Assembly: GCA_903844635.1 (NCBI GenBank)
Contig: CAIMUF010000074.1
Span: 1 to 64,000, forward strand
Source: an uncultured Sulfuricurvum sp.
Lineage (GTDB): Bacteria; Campylobacterota; Campylobacteria; Campylobacterales; Sulfurimonadaceae
Direction: 5' to 3'
DNA: 64,000 bases
The notes beneath the pieces are model-generated. The model did not search any database, was not told where the DNA came from, and saw only the letters and a program-made list of their open reading frames with translations. The position numbers and the translations under genes are program-made. Each line of letters starts with the position of its first letter. Position 1 is the first letter of the stretch. Below are positions 1 through 6,953 of this stretch, one piece after another.

Positions 1-53
1 ATAAAGCATTCGAGCTTGGCGTTGGCGGCGAAGTCCTTTGTACAATTTGGTAA
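1..53 (+). CDS. rpsH: 30S ribosomal protein S8, C-terminal end (partial)
   Basis: Only the last 16 codons are present, open from the window edge in the frame beginning at base 3 and ending with TAA at 51-53. They read KAFELGVGGEVLCTIW, which matches the very conserved S8 C-terminus (GVGGE followed by a Cys and a terminal Trp). S8 binds 16S rRNA and precedes L6 in the spc operon, exactly as here: rplF starts 9 nt downstream behind a GGGGATAAG ribosome site. The 5' part lies outside the window. Confidence 0.9.
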   Translation, partial: KAFELGVGGEVLCTIW

Positions 54-62
54 GGGGATAAG

Positions 63-599
63 ATGTCACGTATTGGAAAACTTCCTGTTTCTATCCCAGC
101 TGATGTAAATGTTACTCTTGATGGAGCGGTTATTACTTTTGTAAAAGGTGATACAACTCACACTCTTGATACCCGTGGAAATTGTGGTGTTTCGTATGCA
201 GATAATGCATTAACGTTTGCTACAAACTCTGACGATCGTGCTCACCGTGCCTTTTGGGGTACTTACCGCGCACTTGCACAAAATATTGTTGTGGGCTTAA
301 CTGCTGGTTTTGAGAAAAAACTCGAAATCAATGGTGTTGGTTACCGTGCTGCTGTTGAAGGTGCTATTTTGAAACTTCAATTGGGCTTCAGTCATGATAT
401 TCTTTTTGATATTCCTGCTGGCGTTGCAATTAGTGTTGAGAAAAACGTTATTACTATCAAAGGTACTGACAAGCAACAAATTGGACAAATTGCAGCTGTA
501 ATCCGTTCATTCCGTCCACCTGAGCCGTATAAAGGCAAGGGTGTTAAATACTCTGATGAGATTATCCTGCGTAAAGCCGGTAAGACATCTAAGAAATAA
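63..599 (+). CDS. rplF: 50S ribosomal protein L6
   Basis: L6 binds 23S rRNA near the sarcin-ricin loop and the factor-binding site of the large subunit. The 178-residue product has the usual length, begins [15 protein letters not shown] and carries the family C-terminal signature with [13 protein letters not shown] at about residues 150-162, followed by a Lys-rich tail. It is the second gene of the spc-operon segment, between rpsH and rplR, with 11 nt to the next gene. A GGGGATAAG sequence before the ATG supports this start. Co-transcription with the other ribosomal genes is inferred from tight spacing. Confidence 0.98.
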   Translation: MSRIGKLPVSIPADVNVTLDGAVITFVKGDTTHTLDTRGNCGVSYADNALTFATNSDDRAHRAFWGTYRALAQNIVVGLTAGFEKKLEINGVGYRAAVEGAILKLQLGFSHDILFDIPAGVAISVEKNVITIKGTDKQQIGQIAAVIRSFRPPEPYKGKGVKYSDEIILRKAGKTSKK

Positions 600-610
600 G
601 GGGCGATGAT

Positions 611-967
611 ATGACAGGTAAAACACTTAAAAATAAATCGGCAAAGCGTCTTCAGCGTAAACGCCGTATTCGCTCTAAAATCTCAGGATGCGCGACTTTG
701 CCACGTATCTCAGTATTTCGCTCTAACCGCTTTATCAGCGCACAAGCGATTAACGATGAACAAGGGGTAACTCTTGCAGCCGTACACTCAAAAACTTTGG
801 GTCTTAAAGCTAACATTGAAAGCGCTGAAAAAGCGGGTGCAGTGTTCGCAAAAACCTTAAAAGATGCTGGGATTAATGAAGTTACGTTCGATCGTAACGG
901 ATTTTTGTATCACGGTGTCGTAAAAGCGTTTGCCGAAGCACTTCGTGCAAATGAAATCAAGTTTTAA
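611..967 (+). CDS. rplR: 50S ribosomal protein L18
   Basis: L18 helps load 5S rRNA onto the large subunit. The 118-residue protein has a very basic N-terminus (KNKSAKRLQRKRRIRSK) for RNA contact. Its C-terminal part contains FDRNGFLYHGVVKAFAEALR, the normal L18 signature. Length and operon position (rplF-rplR-rpsE) fit the family. The ATG follows a GGGGCGATGAT sequence. Nothing unusual is seen. Confidence 0.97.
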   Translation: MTGKTLKNKSAKRLQRKRRIRSKISGCATLPRISVFRSNRFISAQAINDEQGVTLAAVHSKTLGLKANIESAEKAGAVFAKTLKDAGINEVTFDRNGFLYHGVVKAFAEALRANEIKF

Positions 968-977
968 GGGCTGATGA

Positions 978-1421
978 ATGAATCCTATTAATAGAGAAGA
1001 ATTTTCAGAAGCGATCGTAAATATCGGTCGTGTAACCAAAGTTGTAAAAGGTGGACGTCGTTTTCGTTTTACTGCACTTGTGGTTGTAGGTAACAAAAAA
1101 GGGACTGTCGGTTACGGCGTCGGTAAAGCCAAAGAGGTTCCCGATGCTATCCGTAAAGCGGTAGATGAAGCGTTCAAAAATCTTACAGTTGTTAAGATCA
1201 AAGGAACTACTATCGCACACGACATCGAAGTAAAATACAACGCAAGTCGTATGTTGCTTAAACCAGCATCTGAAGGTACAGGAGTTATCGCCGGTGGCGC
1301 TGCACGTCCTGTTCTTGAGCTTGCTGGAATCCAAGACATTCTTACGAAGTCTTTGGGTTCAAACAATCCAAACACCGTGGTTCGTGCAACAGTAGATGCA
1401 CTTTCACGTATCAAAGGATAA
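978..1421 (+). CDS. rpsE: 30S ribosomal protein S5
   Basis: S5 sits near the mRNA entry tunnel and contributes to decoding accuracy. The 147-residue product has the N-terminal double-stranded RNA-binding-like domain ([26 protein letters not shown] around residues 22-47) and the C-terminal domain with [20 protein letters not shown]. It is followed after 3 nt by rplO. In many bacteria rpmD (L30) lies between these two genes; here there is no room for it, the usual Campylobacterota arrangement. Confidence 0.97.
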   Translation: MNPINREEFSEAIVNIGRVTKVVKGGRRFRFTALVVVGNKKGTVGYGVGKAKEVPDAIRKAVDEAFKNLTVVKIKGTTIAHDIEVKYNASRMLLKPASEGTGVIAGGAARPVLELAGIQDILTKSLGSNNPNTVVRATVDALSRIKG

Positions 1422-1424
1422 GGT

Positions 1425-1823
1425 ATGGCACTCGAAAATTTAACACCTGCTGAGGGGTCAACCCACAGCAGAAAACGTCTTGGACGTGGCGCTGGTAGTG
1501 GTACTGGTAAAACTTCTGGTAAAGGACACAAAGGTCAAAAAGCTCGTGGAGGTTACAATGAAAAGCGTAACTTCGAGGGTGGACAACAACCTCTTGCTCG
1601 CCGTTTGCCAAAAGTTGGATTTACGTCTCGTGTCGTAAAACCAACGATCATTAACGTTGAAAAAACAAATGTAATCGCTGAGCTTTCAGAAATTACAATG
1701 GAAACAATCCGTAGCGTACACCGTTTGAAAAAATCGGTCACTCAAGTTAAACTTGTTGGTGCAAGCGCAAAAGATTTAGCATCTAAAATTAAAGACGAAA
1801 ACGTTACAACTACTGGTAACTAA
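1425..1823 (+). CDS. rplO: 50S ribosomal protein L15
   Basis: L15 is a late-assembling large-subunit protein. The 132-residue sequence has the Gly/Arg/Lys-rich N-terminal extension ([21 protein letters not shown], residues about 17-37) and [17 protein letters not shown], both hallmarks of L15. Its TAA overlaps the secY ATG in the TAATG arrangement at 1821-1825, implying translational coupling to the translocase gene. It is slightly shorter than the roughly 145 residues of E. coli L15. Confidence 0.97.
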   Translation: MALENLTPAEGSTHSRKRLGRGAGSGTGKTSGKGHKGQKARGGYNEKRNFEGGQQPLARRLPKVGFTSRVVKPTIINVEKTNVIAELSEITMETIRSVHRLKKSVTQVKLVGASAKDLASKIKDENVTTTGN

Positions 1824-3085
1824 TGAACCAGCAACTTGTAAACAAGATCTTAATTACGATCGGTTTTCTCTTTATCTACCGTCTATTGGCATACGTGCCA
1901 GTACCGGGTGTTGACACAGCCGTCATCGCTTCATTTTTTAATTCACATCAAGCTGACGCGTTAGGTTTATTCAATATGTTTAGCGGTAAAGCCGTAGAAC
2001 GATTCTCCATTATCTCCCTTGGTATCATGCCTTACATCACCGCATCTATTATTATGGAATTATTAGCAGCAACTTTCCCAACTTTAGCGCAAATGAAAAA
2101 AGAGCGTGATGGTATGGTTAAATACATGCAAATTATCCGTTACGCAACGATTGTGATTACGATTGTTCAAGCAATTGGTGTGAGTGTTGGATTGCAGCAT
2201 ATGGGTGGTAAAGATGGCGGAAGTGCTATTTTGGTTGATCATTCAACTTTTGTACTTCTTGCTGTTGTTTCGATGTTAGCAGGAACGATGTTATTGATGT
2301 GGATTGGCGAGCAAATTACTCAAAGCGGCATTGGTAACGGTGTCTCTTTGATCATCTTTGCAGGGATTGTTTCGGCTATTCCTAGTGCTATTGGGCATAT
2401 GGTTACGATGGTGAATACGGGGGCAATGAGTCCTTTAGTTGTCCTGGCAATCATAGCATTGGTAATATCAACGGTACTGGTCATTATTTATGTAGAGCTT
2501 GGTGAACGTCGTATTCCGGTTACGTATGCAAAAAAGACTATGCTTCAAAATCAAAACAAACGGGTTATGAACTATATCCCGGTTAAAGTAAACCTTTCGG
2601 GTGTTATTCCTGTTATTTTTGCTTCAGCGATTTTGATGTTTCCGATGACGGTTCTCTCAAGCAGTACGAATCCGACGATTCAAGCTATTGCAGATGTTCT
2701 TAATCCGAATCACTATTTCTTTAATGTGTTACAATTTACGTTTGTTGTATTCTTTGCATTTTTCTATGCCTCTATCGTATTTAATGCCAAAGATATTGCT
2801 GACAATCTTAAGCGTCAAGGTGGATTTATTCCCGGTGTTCGCCCAGGGGAATCGACAAAAGCATTTTTGAATGAAACAGCAGGGCGTTTGACCATTACGG
2901 GTGCGATTTATCTCGGATTGATTGCAACGCTTCCATGGGTTATTGTTAAAGCGATGGGTGTGCCTTTCTTCTTTGGAGGGACAGCAGTTCTTATCGTGGT
3001 TCAAGTAGCACTGGACACGATGCGTCGGGTTGAAGCGCAAGTGTATACATCTAAATACCAAACTCTTAGTGCGGTTGGCCTGTAA
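1823..3085 (+). CDS. secY: Preprotein translocase channel subunit SecY
   Basis: SecY is the inner-membrane channel of the general secretion pathway, working with SecE, SecG and SecA. The 420-residue protein has about ten hydrophobic segments. It shows GIMPYITASIIMELL near residue 70, RRIPVTYAKK in the large cytoplasmic loop near 230, and the C-terminal LGLIATLPWV region, all SecY hallmarks. The start overlaps the rplO stop. The next gene, map, begins 2 nt after the stop, so secretion and N-terminal methionine removal share a transcript with ribosomal genes. Confidence 0.98.
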   Translation: MNQQLVNKILITIGFLFIYRLLAYVPVPGVDTAVIASFFNSHQADALGLFNMFSGKAVERFSIISLGIMPYITASIIMELLAATFPTLAQMKKERDGMVKYMQIIRYATIVITIVQAIGVSVGLQHMGGKDGGSAILVDHSTFVLLAVVSMLAGTMLLMWIGEQITQSGIGNGVSLIIFAGIVSAIPSAIGHMVTMVNTGAMSPLVVLAIIALVISTVLVIIYVELGERRIPVTYAKKTMLQNQNKRVMNYIPVKVNLSGVIPVIFASAILMFPMTVLSSSTNPTIQAIADVLNPNHYFFNVLQFTFVVFFAFFYASIVFNAKDIADNLKRQGGFIPGVRPGESTKAFLNETAGRLTITGAIYLGLIATLPWVIVKAMGVPFFFGGTAVLIVVQVALDTMRRVEAQVYTSKYQTLSAVGL

Positions 3086-3087
3086 CT

Positions 3088-3846
3088 ATGGCAATTGCAC
3101 TACGTAAAAATGATGAAATAGCCAAACTCCGTGAAGCGAATAAAATCGTTGCGGGGACGCTAGAGCTACTGAGAGATCATGCAAAAGTGGGTATTTCGTT
3201 AAAAGAATTGGATGCGATGGGTGAAGAATATATTCGTTCATTCAACGCAAAACCTTCATTTAAAGGTCTTTACGGCTTTCCAAGTGCGGTATGTACTTCT
3301 CTTAATAACGTTATTATTCACGGAATACCTACGGATTATCGACTTGAAGAAGGCGATATTATCGGCTTCGATGTCGGTACTCAAAAAAATGGTTATTTTG
3401 GTGATGCTGCCATAACGGTGGGTGTTGGTCAAATTACCAAAGAAGATGAGGCATTGATCGCATGCGCGAAAGATACCCTCTACCACGCCATTGAGATTAT
3501 CGAAGATGGAATGCGATTCAAAGAGCTTTCTTATGAGATGGAAAAATTCATCTTGAGCCGTGGTTATGTCCCATTACGCAATTTTTGTGGACACGGTATT
3601 GGAAAAAAGCCTCATGAAGAGCCTGAAATCCCTAATTATTTCGATGGAACAAATCCTAAAGCGGGACCAAAAATTAAAAACGGAATGGTTTTTTGTTTGG
3701 AACCGATGATTTGTCAAAAAGACGGTATGTCTAAAATTTTGGCAAATGGTTGGGATGTGGTGAGTGTGGATGAGCTGAGAGGCTCTCATTACGAGCATAC
3801 GGTTGCGATTATCAACGGTAGAGCTGAAATTTTATCAATCACGTAA
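3088..3846 (+). CDS. map: Methionine aminopeptidase, type I
   Basis: Removes the initiator methionine from nascent proteins using a dinuclear metal site. The 252-residue product is of type I length. Expected metal and active-site residues are all visible: His78 (IIHGIP), Asp95 (FDVGT), Asp106 (GYFGDAA), His169 (GHGIG), His176 (KPHEEP), Glu205 (CLEPM) and Glu236 (YEHTVA). It lies between secY and infA, the common spc-operon order. Confidence 0.97.
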   Translation: MAIALRKNDEIAKLREANKIVAGTLELLRDHAKVGISLKELDAMGEEYIRSFNAKPSFKGLYGFPSAVCTSLNNVIIHGIPTDYRLEEGDIIGFDVGTQKNGYFGDAAITVGVGQITKEDEALIACAKDTLYHAIEIIEDGMRFKELSYEMEKFILSRGYVPLRNFCGHGIGKKPHEEPEIPNYFDGTNPKAGPKIKNGMVFCLEPMICQKDGMSKILANGWDVVSVDELRGSHYEHTVAIINGRAEILSIT

Positions 3847-3855
3847 AGGAATTTT

Positions 3856-4074
3856 ATGGCAAAAGATGATGTCATTGAAGTAGACGGAAAGATTGTTGAA
3901 GCGCTACCGAACGCAACGTTTCGTGTGGAGCTTCCAAATGGGCATGTGATCTTATGTCACATCGCTGGAAAAATGCGTATGCACTATATCAAGATCTTAC
4001 CGGGTGATACGGTTAAACTCGAACTCACTCCGTATAGTCTTGATAAAGGGCGTATTACGTACCGTTACAAGTAA
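3856..4074 (+). CDS. infA: Translation initiation factor IF-1
   Basis: IF-1 occupies the ribosomal A site during initiation. The 72-residue product is exactly the family length: one S1-like OB fold with [20 protein letters not shown] and the end RGRITYRYK-type sequence (here KGRITYRYK). An AAGGAATTTT ribosome site precedes the ATG. In many relatives rpmJ-rpsM-rpsK-rpsD-rpoA-rplQ follow directly. Here an unrelated Sel1-repeat gene follows, so the ribosomal cluster ends at this gene. Confidence 0.98.
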   Translation: MAKDDVIEVDGKIVEALPNATFRVELPNGHVILCHIAGKMRMHYIKILPGDTVKLELTPYSLDKGRITYRYK

Positions 4075-4077
4075 CTA

Positions 4078-4105
4078 TTTTCTCCCCTTTAATCAGGGGA
4101 AAAAA
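4078..4105 (+). terminator. Weak terminator-like hairpin after infA
   Basis: A TCCCC/GGGGA stem (4083-4087 with 4096-4100) is flanked by a T-run on the left and an A-run on the right, extending the pairing. It sits 9 nt after the infA stop. A T-rich stretch follows only at about 4111. It could end the spc transcript in either direction, but the core stem is short. Confidence 0.4.
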
Positions 4106-4135
4106 CTAATGATTTTTTGATAAGGTTTTGGTTTT

Positions 4136-4753
4136 ATGAAAAAATTATTATTGCTTCTCTGCTTCTTCTTTTTACCTTCTTTATTTGCTTCATCACAAGA
4201 CTCTTTTTGGGACAGTTATACTAATGCTCTTCGTGGGGATAAAATTGCTGAATTTCAAGTCGGTGTCATGTTTGAACGGGGAATCGGTATTGATATCAAC
4301 CAAGCTCAATCGGCTAAATGGTATGAAAAAGCTGCTATTCAAGGACATATGGATGCTCAGTATAATTTAGGACTAATGTACGCAAGTGGAAGAGGTGTAG
4401 AACAAAACGACCAGTTTGCAATGATGTGGTTAGCCTCTGCAGCCAAACAGGGCGATAACGAAGCACGAAAACTACTTATTGATATTATTGACGGAAAGCT
4501 TGAGAAAAAAACTGATAATACAATGAATGGAGAATTAGAGAACATAAAAGCAATAGCGTTTACAGCTAAAGAGGGGGCAAAAGTATGTGATGGTAATGGT
4601 AAATGTGAACCATATAAGGCTAATACTACATTTACTTCTAAAATTAAACGAAAAAATTATTATAAAATAAGCGGTATTGTAACTTCAATCGGGTGGACAA
4701 CGTATGATAAAGAAGGATGGATAGAAGAGAATAGCGTCGTAATACGACGCTAA
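4136..4753 (+). CDS. Secreted Sel1-repeat protein with C-terminal SH3-like region
   Basis: The 205-residue product starts with a clear signal peptide (MKKLLLLLCFFFLPSLFASS), so it is probably periplasmic. Residues about 35-125 hold two to three Sel1-like repeats: FQVGVMFERGIGIDINQAQSAKWYEKAA, then the clearer YNLGLMYASGRGVEQN and a following helix. Such repeats usually mediate protein-protein contacts. The C-terminal 75 residues contain AKEGAKVCDGNGKCEPYKANTTF and end in GWIEENSVVIRR, resembling a bacterial SH3 fold. The precise role is unknown. It stands alone between infA and the convergent ppnP. Confidence 0.7.
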   Translation: MKKLLLLLCFFFLPSLFASSQDSFWDSYTNALRGDKIAEFQVGVMFERGIGIDINQAQSAKWYEKAAIQGHMDAQYNLGLMYASGRGVEQNDQFAMMWLASAAKQGDNEARKLLIDIIDGKLEKKTDNTMNGELENIKAIAFTAKEGAKVCDGNGKCEPYKANTTFTSKIKRKNYYKISGIVTSIGWTTYDKEGWIEENSVVIRR

Positions 4754-4756
4754 AGT

Positions 4757-5071
4757 CTATTTTACATAACTGCAGCAATAATCACTAAGTGTTTTTACTT
4801 TCAGATTGAATGAGCTGTTGGCAGGAACTTCGAATGATTCTGGTCCTTTAATCGTAATCCACGCTTCATTGTCAGGAAGCTGGATATCCATCTCACCGCT
4901 CATGATTTCCATGATCTCTTTATCTGCTGTACCAAAAGTATATTCACCAGGATTCATAATACCTAGAGTTTTTATACTACCGTCAGAAAAATGGAGCGTA
5001 CGGCTGGTAACATTCCCGTCAAAATAAATATTGGCTTTTTTGTCTGCAGTAACGTTTTCAAATTGTGTCAT
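4757..5071 (-). CDS. ppnP: Pyrimidine/purine nucleoside phosphorylase PpnP
   Basis: PpnP (formerly DUF1255/YaiE) is a small cupin that phosphorolyses several nucleosides. The 104-residue sequence matches the family along its length: [17 protein letters not shown], the core [25 protein letters not shown], and [14 protein letters not shown] near the C-terminus. The ATG is preceded by AAAAGGG with a suitable gap and a TATAAT box at 5098-5103. It is convergent with the Sel1 gene, leaving only 3 nt between their stops. Confidence 0.9.
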   Translation of the reverse strand: MTQFENVTADKKANIYFDGNVTSRTLHFSDGSIKTLGIMNPGEYTFGTADKEIMEIMSGEMDIQLPDNEAWITIKGPESFEVPANSSFNLKVKTLSDYCCSYVK

Positions 5072-5097
5072 GGATACCCTTTTAAAAATTTGGGAAA

Positions 5098-5103
5098 ATT
5101 ATA
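5098..5103 (-). promoter_or_regulatory. TATAAT -10 box for ppnP
   Basis: On the minus strand GCTATAATTTT lies about 26 nt upstream of the ppnP ATG. It overlaps the last codons of the upstream 71-residue gene. No clear -35 element is seen, as is usual in Campylobacterota, where extended -10 elements dominate. Confidence 0.55.
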
Positions 5104-5314
5104 GCGGATTGAGCTCTTTTTTCATATTTTTAGGAAGATGAGCAAATGGATATTTTAGATCAATTCTCTCTTCATCTCCATCTTTGATGTGAATTTCCAG
5201 TGTCATTTCACTTCGATCGAAATTGACAAGTGTGTAAACTTTATCGTCTTCTATGTACGATAAACGTCGTCCTTGAAGATTCATAAAAGCTCTTTTTTTA
5301 GGTCTATATCCCAT
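5099..5314 (-). CDS. Small conserved-looking hypothetical protein (71 aa)
   Basis: A 71-residue protein rich in charged residues, beginning MGYRPKKRAFMNLQGRRLSYIEDDKVYTL and ending KYPFAHLPKNMKKELNPL. The alternating pattern suggests a small beta-rich domain without signal or membrane segment. Its start overlaps the end of the cvfB-like gene by 11 nt, which implies translational coupling and argues that it is a real gene. I do not recognise the family. A link with RNA metabolism would be only a guess from position. Confidence 0.6.
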   Translation of the reverse strand: MGYRPKKRAFMNLQGRRLSYIEDDKVYTLVNFDRSEMTLEIHIKDGDEERIDLKYPFAHLPKNMKKELNPL

Positions 5315-6143
5315 AAATTCCGTTCTCCTTGATGGTTATTTTTTTAGCGTCGCTGAGTTTTGTGAGTGCCAGTTTGAAATTCTTTTTACTGAGTCCGAAC
5401 TTTTTTTGGATTTGATCCGCATCACTTTTATAGTTGTACGGCAGCATTCCACCATTATCAATGAGCATATCGAGAACTTTTTGACTCGAATCATCCGATT
5501 TTGATTTACCTGTTTTTTGGAGTGTCAAATCCAGTTTTCCATCCTCGCGGCGAAGTTTTACAAAACCATGTTTGATTTGCCCAGAGTGAATTTTCTCAAA
5601 CATCTCATTGGCGTATATCATCCCCTCATATTTGTCATCCACAATCGCTTTATATCCCATAGGGGTTTTGGCAATAATCATAAATTTAACGGGGGTGTTG
5701 GGGTAAAAATCTCGAGGAGCATCAACAAGAGCCTGACTGATTTTTTCAGTTCCCACGAGACGGTTCGTCTGTTCATCTAAGATAACACGGACAATACGCT
5801 TTTCGCCTACCTTGAAAGGGACTTTTTGCATGACACGTGGAACAAAAAGATCTTTGGGCAAGCCCCAGTTTACAAATGCCCCGATAGGAGTAGTATCGAC
5901 TACTTCTACGAAGGCTAGTTGATTGACCATCGCTTTTGGCAACACGGTACTTGCTACGGGGCGATCTTCGCTGTCTGTATAGACAAATACATCGATGGTA
6001 TCGCCGATGTGCATTGAGTCCGTGACGTATTGGTTGGGCAATAAAATATCGCTCTCATCTAAGGCGCGTAAAAAAAGCCCAGGAGTTGTATCTCTATCGA
6101 TAGTGAGGATATTTATTTCCCCGATTTTTAGTGTTTCATTCAT
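5304..6143 (-). CDS. CvfB/YitL-type S1-domain RNA-binding protein
   Basis: The 279-residue product fits the CvfB family: several S1-like OB folds followed by a C-terminal winged helix. The first half shows the typical GLFLRALDESDILLPNQY and GAFVNWGLPKDLFVPR segments. A third OB segment (KAIVDDKYEGMIYANEMFEKIHSGQ) and the helix-rich end (residues about 215-275) complete it. CvfB proteins bind RNA and influence gene expression. The TATAAT box lies only 7 nt before the ATG and no Shine-Dalgarno sequence is visible, so the mRNA may be leaderless. Divergent from the SDR gene. Confidence 0.8.
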   Translation of the reverse strand: MNETLKIGEINILTIDRDTTPGLFLRALDESDILLPNQYVTDSMHIGDTIDVFVYTDSEDRPVASTVLPKAMVNQLAFVEVVDTTPIGAFVNWGLPKDLFVPRVMQKVPFKVGEKRIVRVILDEQTNRLVGTEKISQALVDAPRDFYPNTPVKFMIIAKTPMGYKAIVDDKYEGMIYANEMFEKIHSGQIKHGFVKLRREDGKLDLTLQKTGKSKSDDSSQKVLDMLIDNGGMLPYNYKSDADQIQKKFGLSKKNFKLALTKLSDAKKITIKENGIYGI

Positions 6144-6146
6144 GGG

Positions 6147-6156
6147 TATAATTATA
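6147..6156. promoter_or_regulatory. Palindromic bidirectional -10 element
   Basis: TATAATTATA reads as overlapping -10 boxes on both strands: TATAAT at 6147-6152 for the SDR gene (ATG at 6184) and TATAAT at 6156-6151 for the cvfB-like gene (ATG at 6143). Both genes would be initiated from the same few bases, and the two polymerases should exclude one another. Confidence 0.55.
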
Positions 6157-6183
6157 GCTAAGATTCACTATCACGGAGGAAAA

Positions 6184-6936
6184 ATGCGCATAATCATTAC
6201 GGGAGCCAGCAGTGGACTAGGTGAGGCATTAGCGCTTCATTATGCACAAGCATCAAATAGCCTTGTATTGATTGCCAGACGTTCACAGAAACTTGAAGCT
6301 GTAGCAAGTCAATGTATGGCCCTGGGGGCGAAGGTCGAAATGATCGTGGCAGATGTGAGTGATTTTGATTTAATGAAGAGCATTGGAGAAAAGCTTGCAG
6401 ATTCTCAGATTGACCGAATTATCCTGAATGCGGGTATTTCGGTAGGTCATTCAGGTGGAGTAACACCGTTTGAGGATTTTTATCGTCTGTTTAAAACCAA
6501 CTTTTTGAGCGTTCACGCATTGCTGGAGCCGATAATTCCTAAACTTATTGCACAAAAGTCAGGTGAAGTAGTTTTTATCTCTTCGCTTGCGTCACTGCTA
6601 TCCATGCCTACATCGGTTGCTTACAGTGCATCTAAGCGAGCATTGAATGCATATGCAGAAGGTTTGCGATATCAGTTGAAGCCTTATGGAATTGATGTCA
6701 TGACGATATTGCCGGGATTCATTGATTCAGAGATGACTCAAAAAAATCGATTTAAGATGCCTTTTTTATTGAGTACCCAAGCTGGAGTCAAGAAAATAAC
6801 TGATGCAATTGCTTCAAAAAAGCACTTTTACCCGTTTCCGTTGAGATTTTACTTAATGATTCGAATTGCATTACTACTTCCGCAGTCCTTAAGAGACAAA
6901 ATTGTAAACTTCACTAATTATAAAAAGGGTAGTTAG
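6184..6936 (+). CDS. Short-chain dehydrogenase/reductase (SDR)
   Basis: A 250-residue NAD(P)-dependent oxidoreductase of the classical SDR fold. The nucleotide motif is TGASSGLGEA at the N-terminus, NAGIS follows near residue 83, and the catalytic Ser and YSASK appear in SSLASLLSMPTSVAYSASKRAL. A hydrophobic, basic C-terminus (LRFYLMIRIALLLPQSLRDK) may touch the membrane. I chose ATG 6184 because GGAGG lies just upstream and the nucleotide fold begins at once; the reading frame is open further upstream but that would run through the divergent promoter. Substrate unknown. Confidence 0.85.
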   Translation: MRIIITGASSGLGEALALHYAQASNSLVLIARRSQKLEAVASQCMALGAKVEMIVADVSDFDLMKSIGEKLADSQIDRIILNAGISVGHSGGVTPFEDFYRLFKTNFLSVHALLEPIIPKLIAQKSGEVVFISSLASLLSMPTSVAYSASKRALNAYAEGLRYQLKPYGIDVMTILPGFIDSEMTQKNRFKMPFLLSTQAGVKKITDAIASKKHFYPFPLRFYLMIRIALLLPQSLRDKIVNFTNYKKGS

Positions 6937-6953
6937 CCCCCTAAGGAAGTTTT

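Noticed and set aside
5995-6183. Long upstream extension of the SDR reading frame
   Set aside because: It runs antisense through the cvfB-like start and the shared promoter. The SDR nucleotide motif begins right after ATG 6184, which has a GGAGG site.
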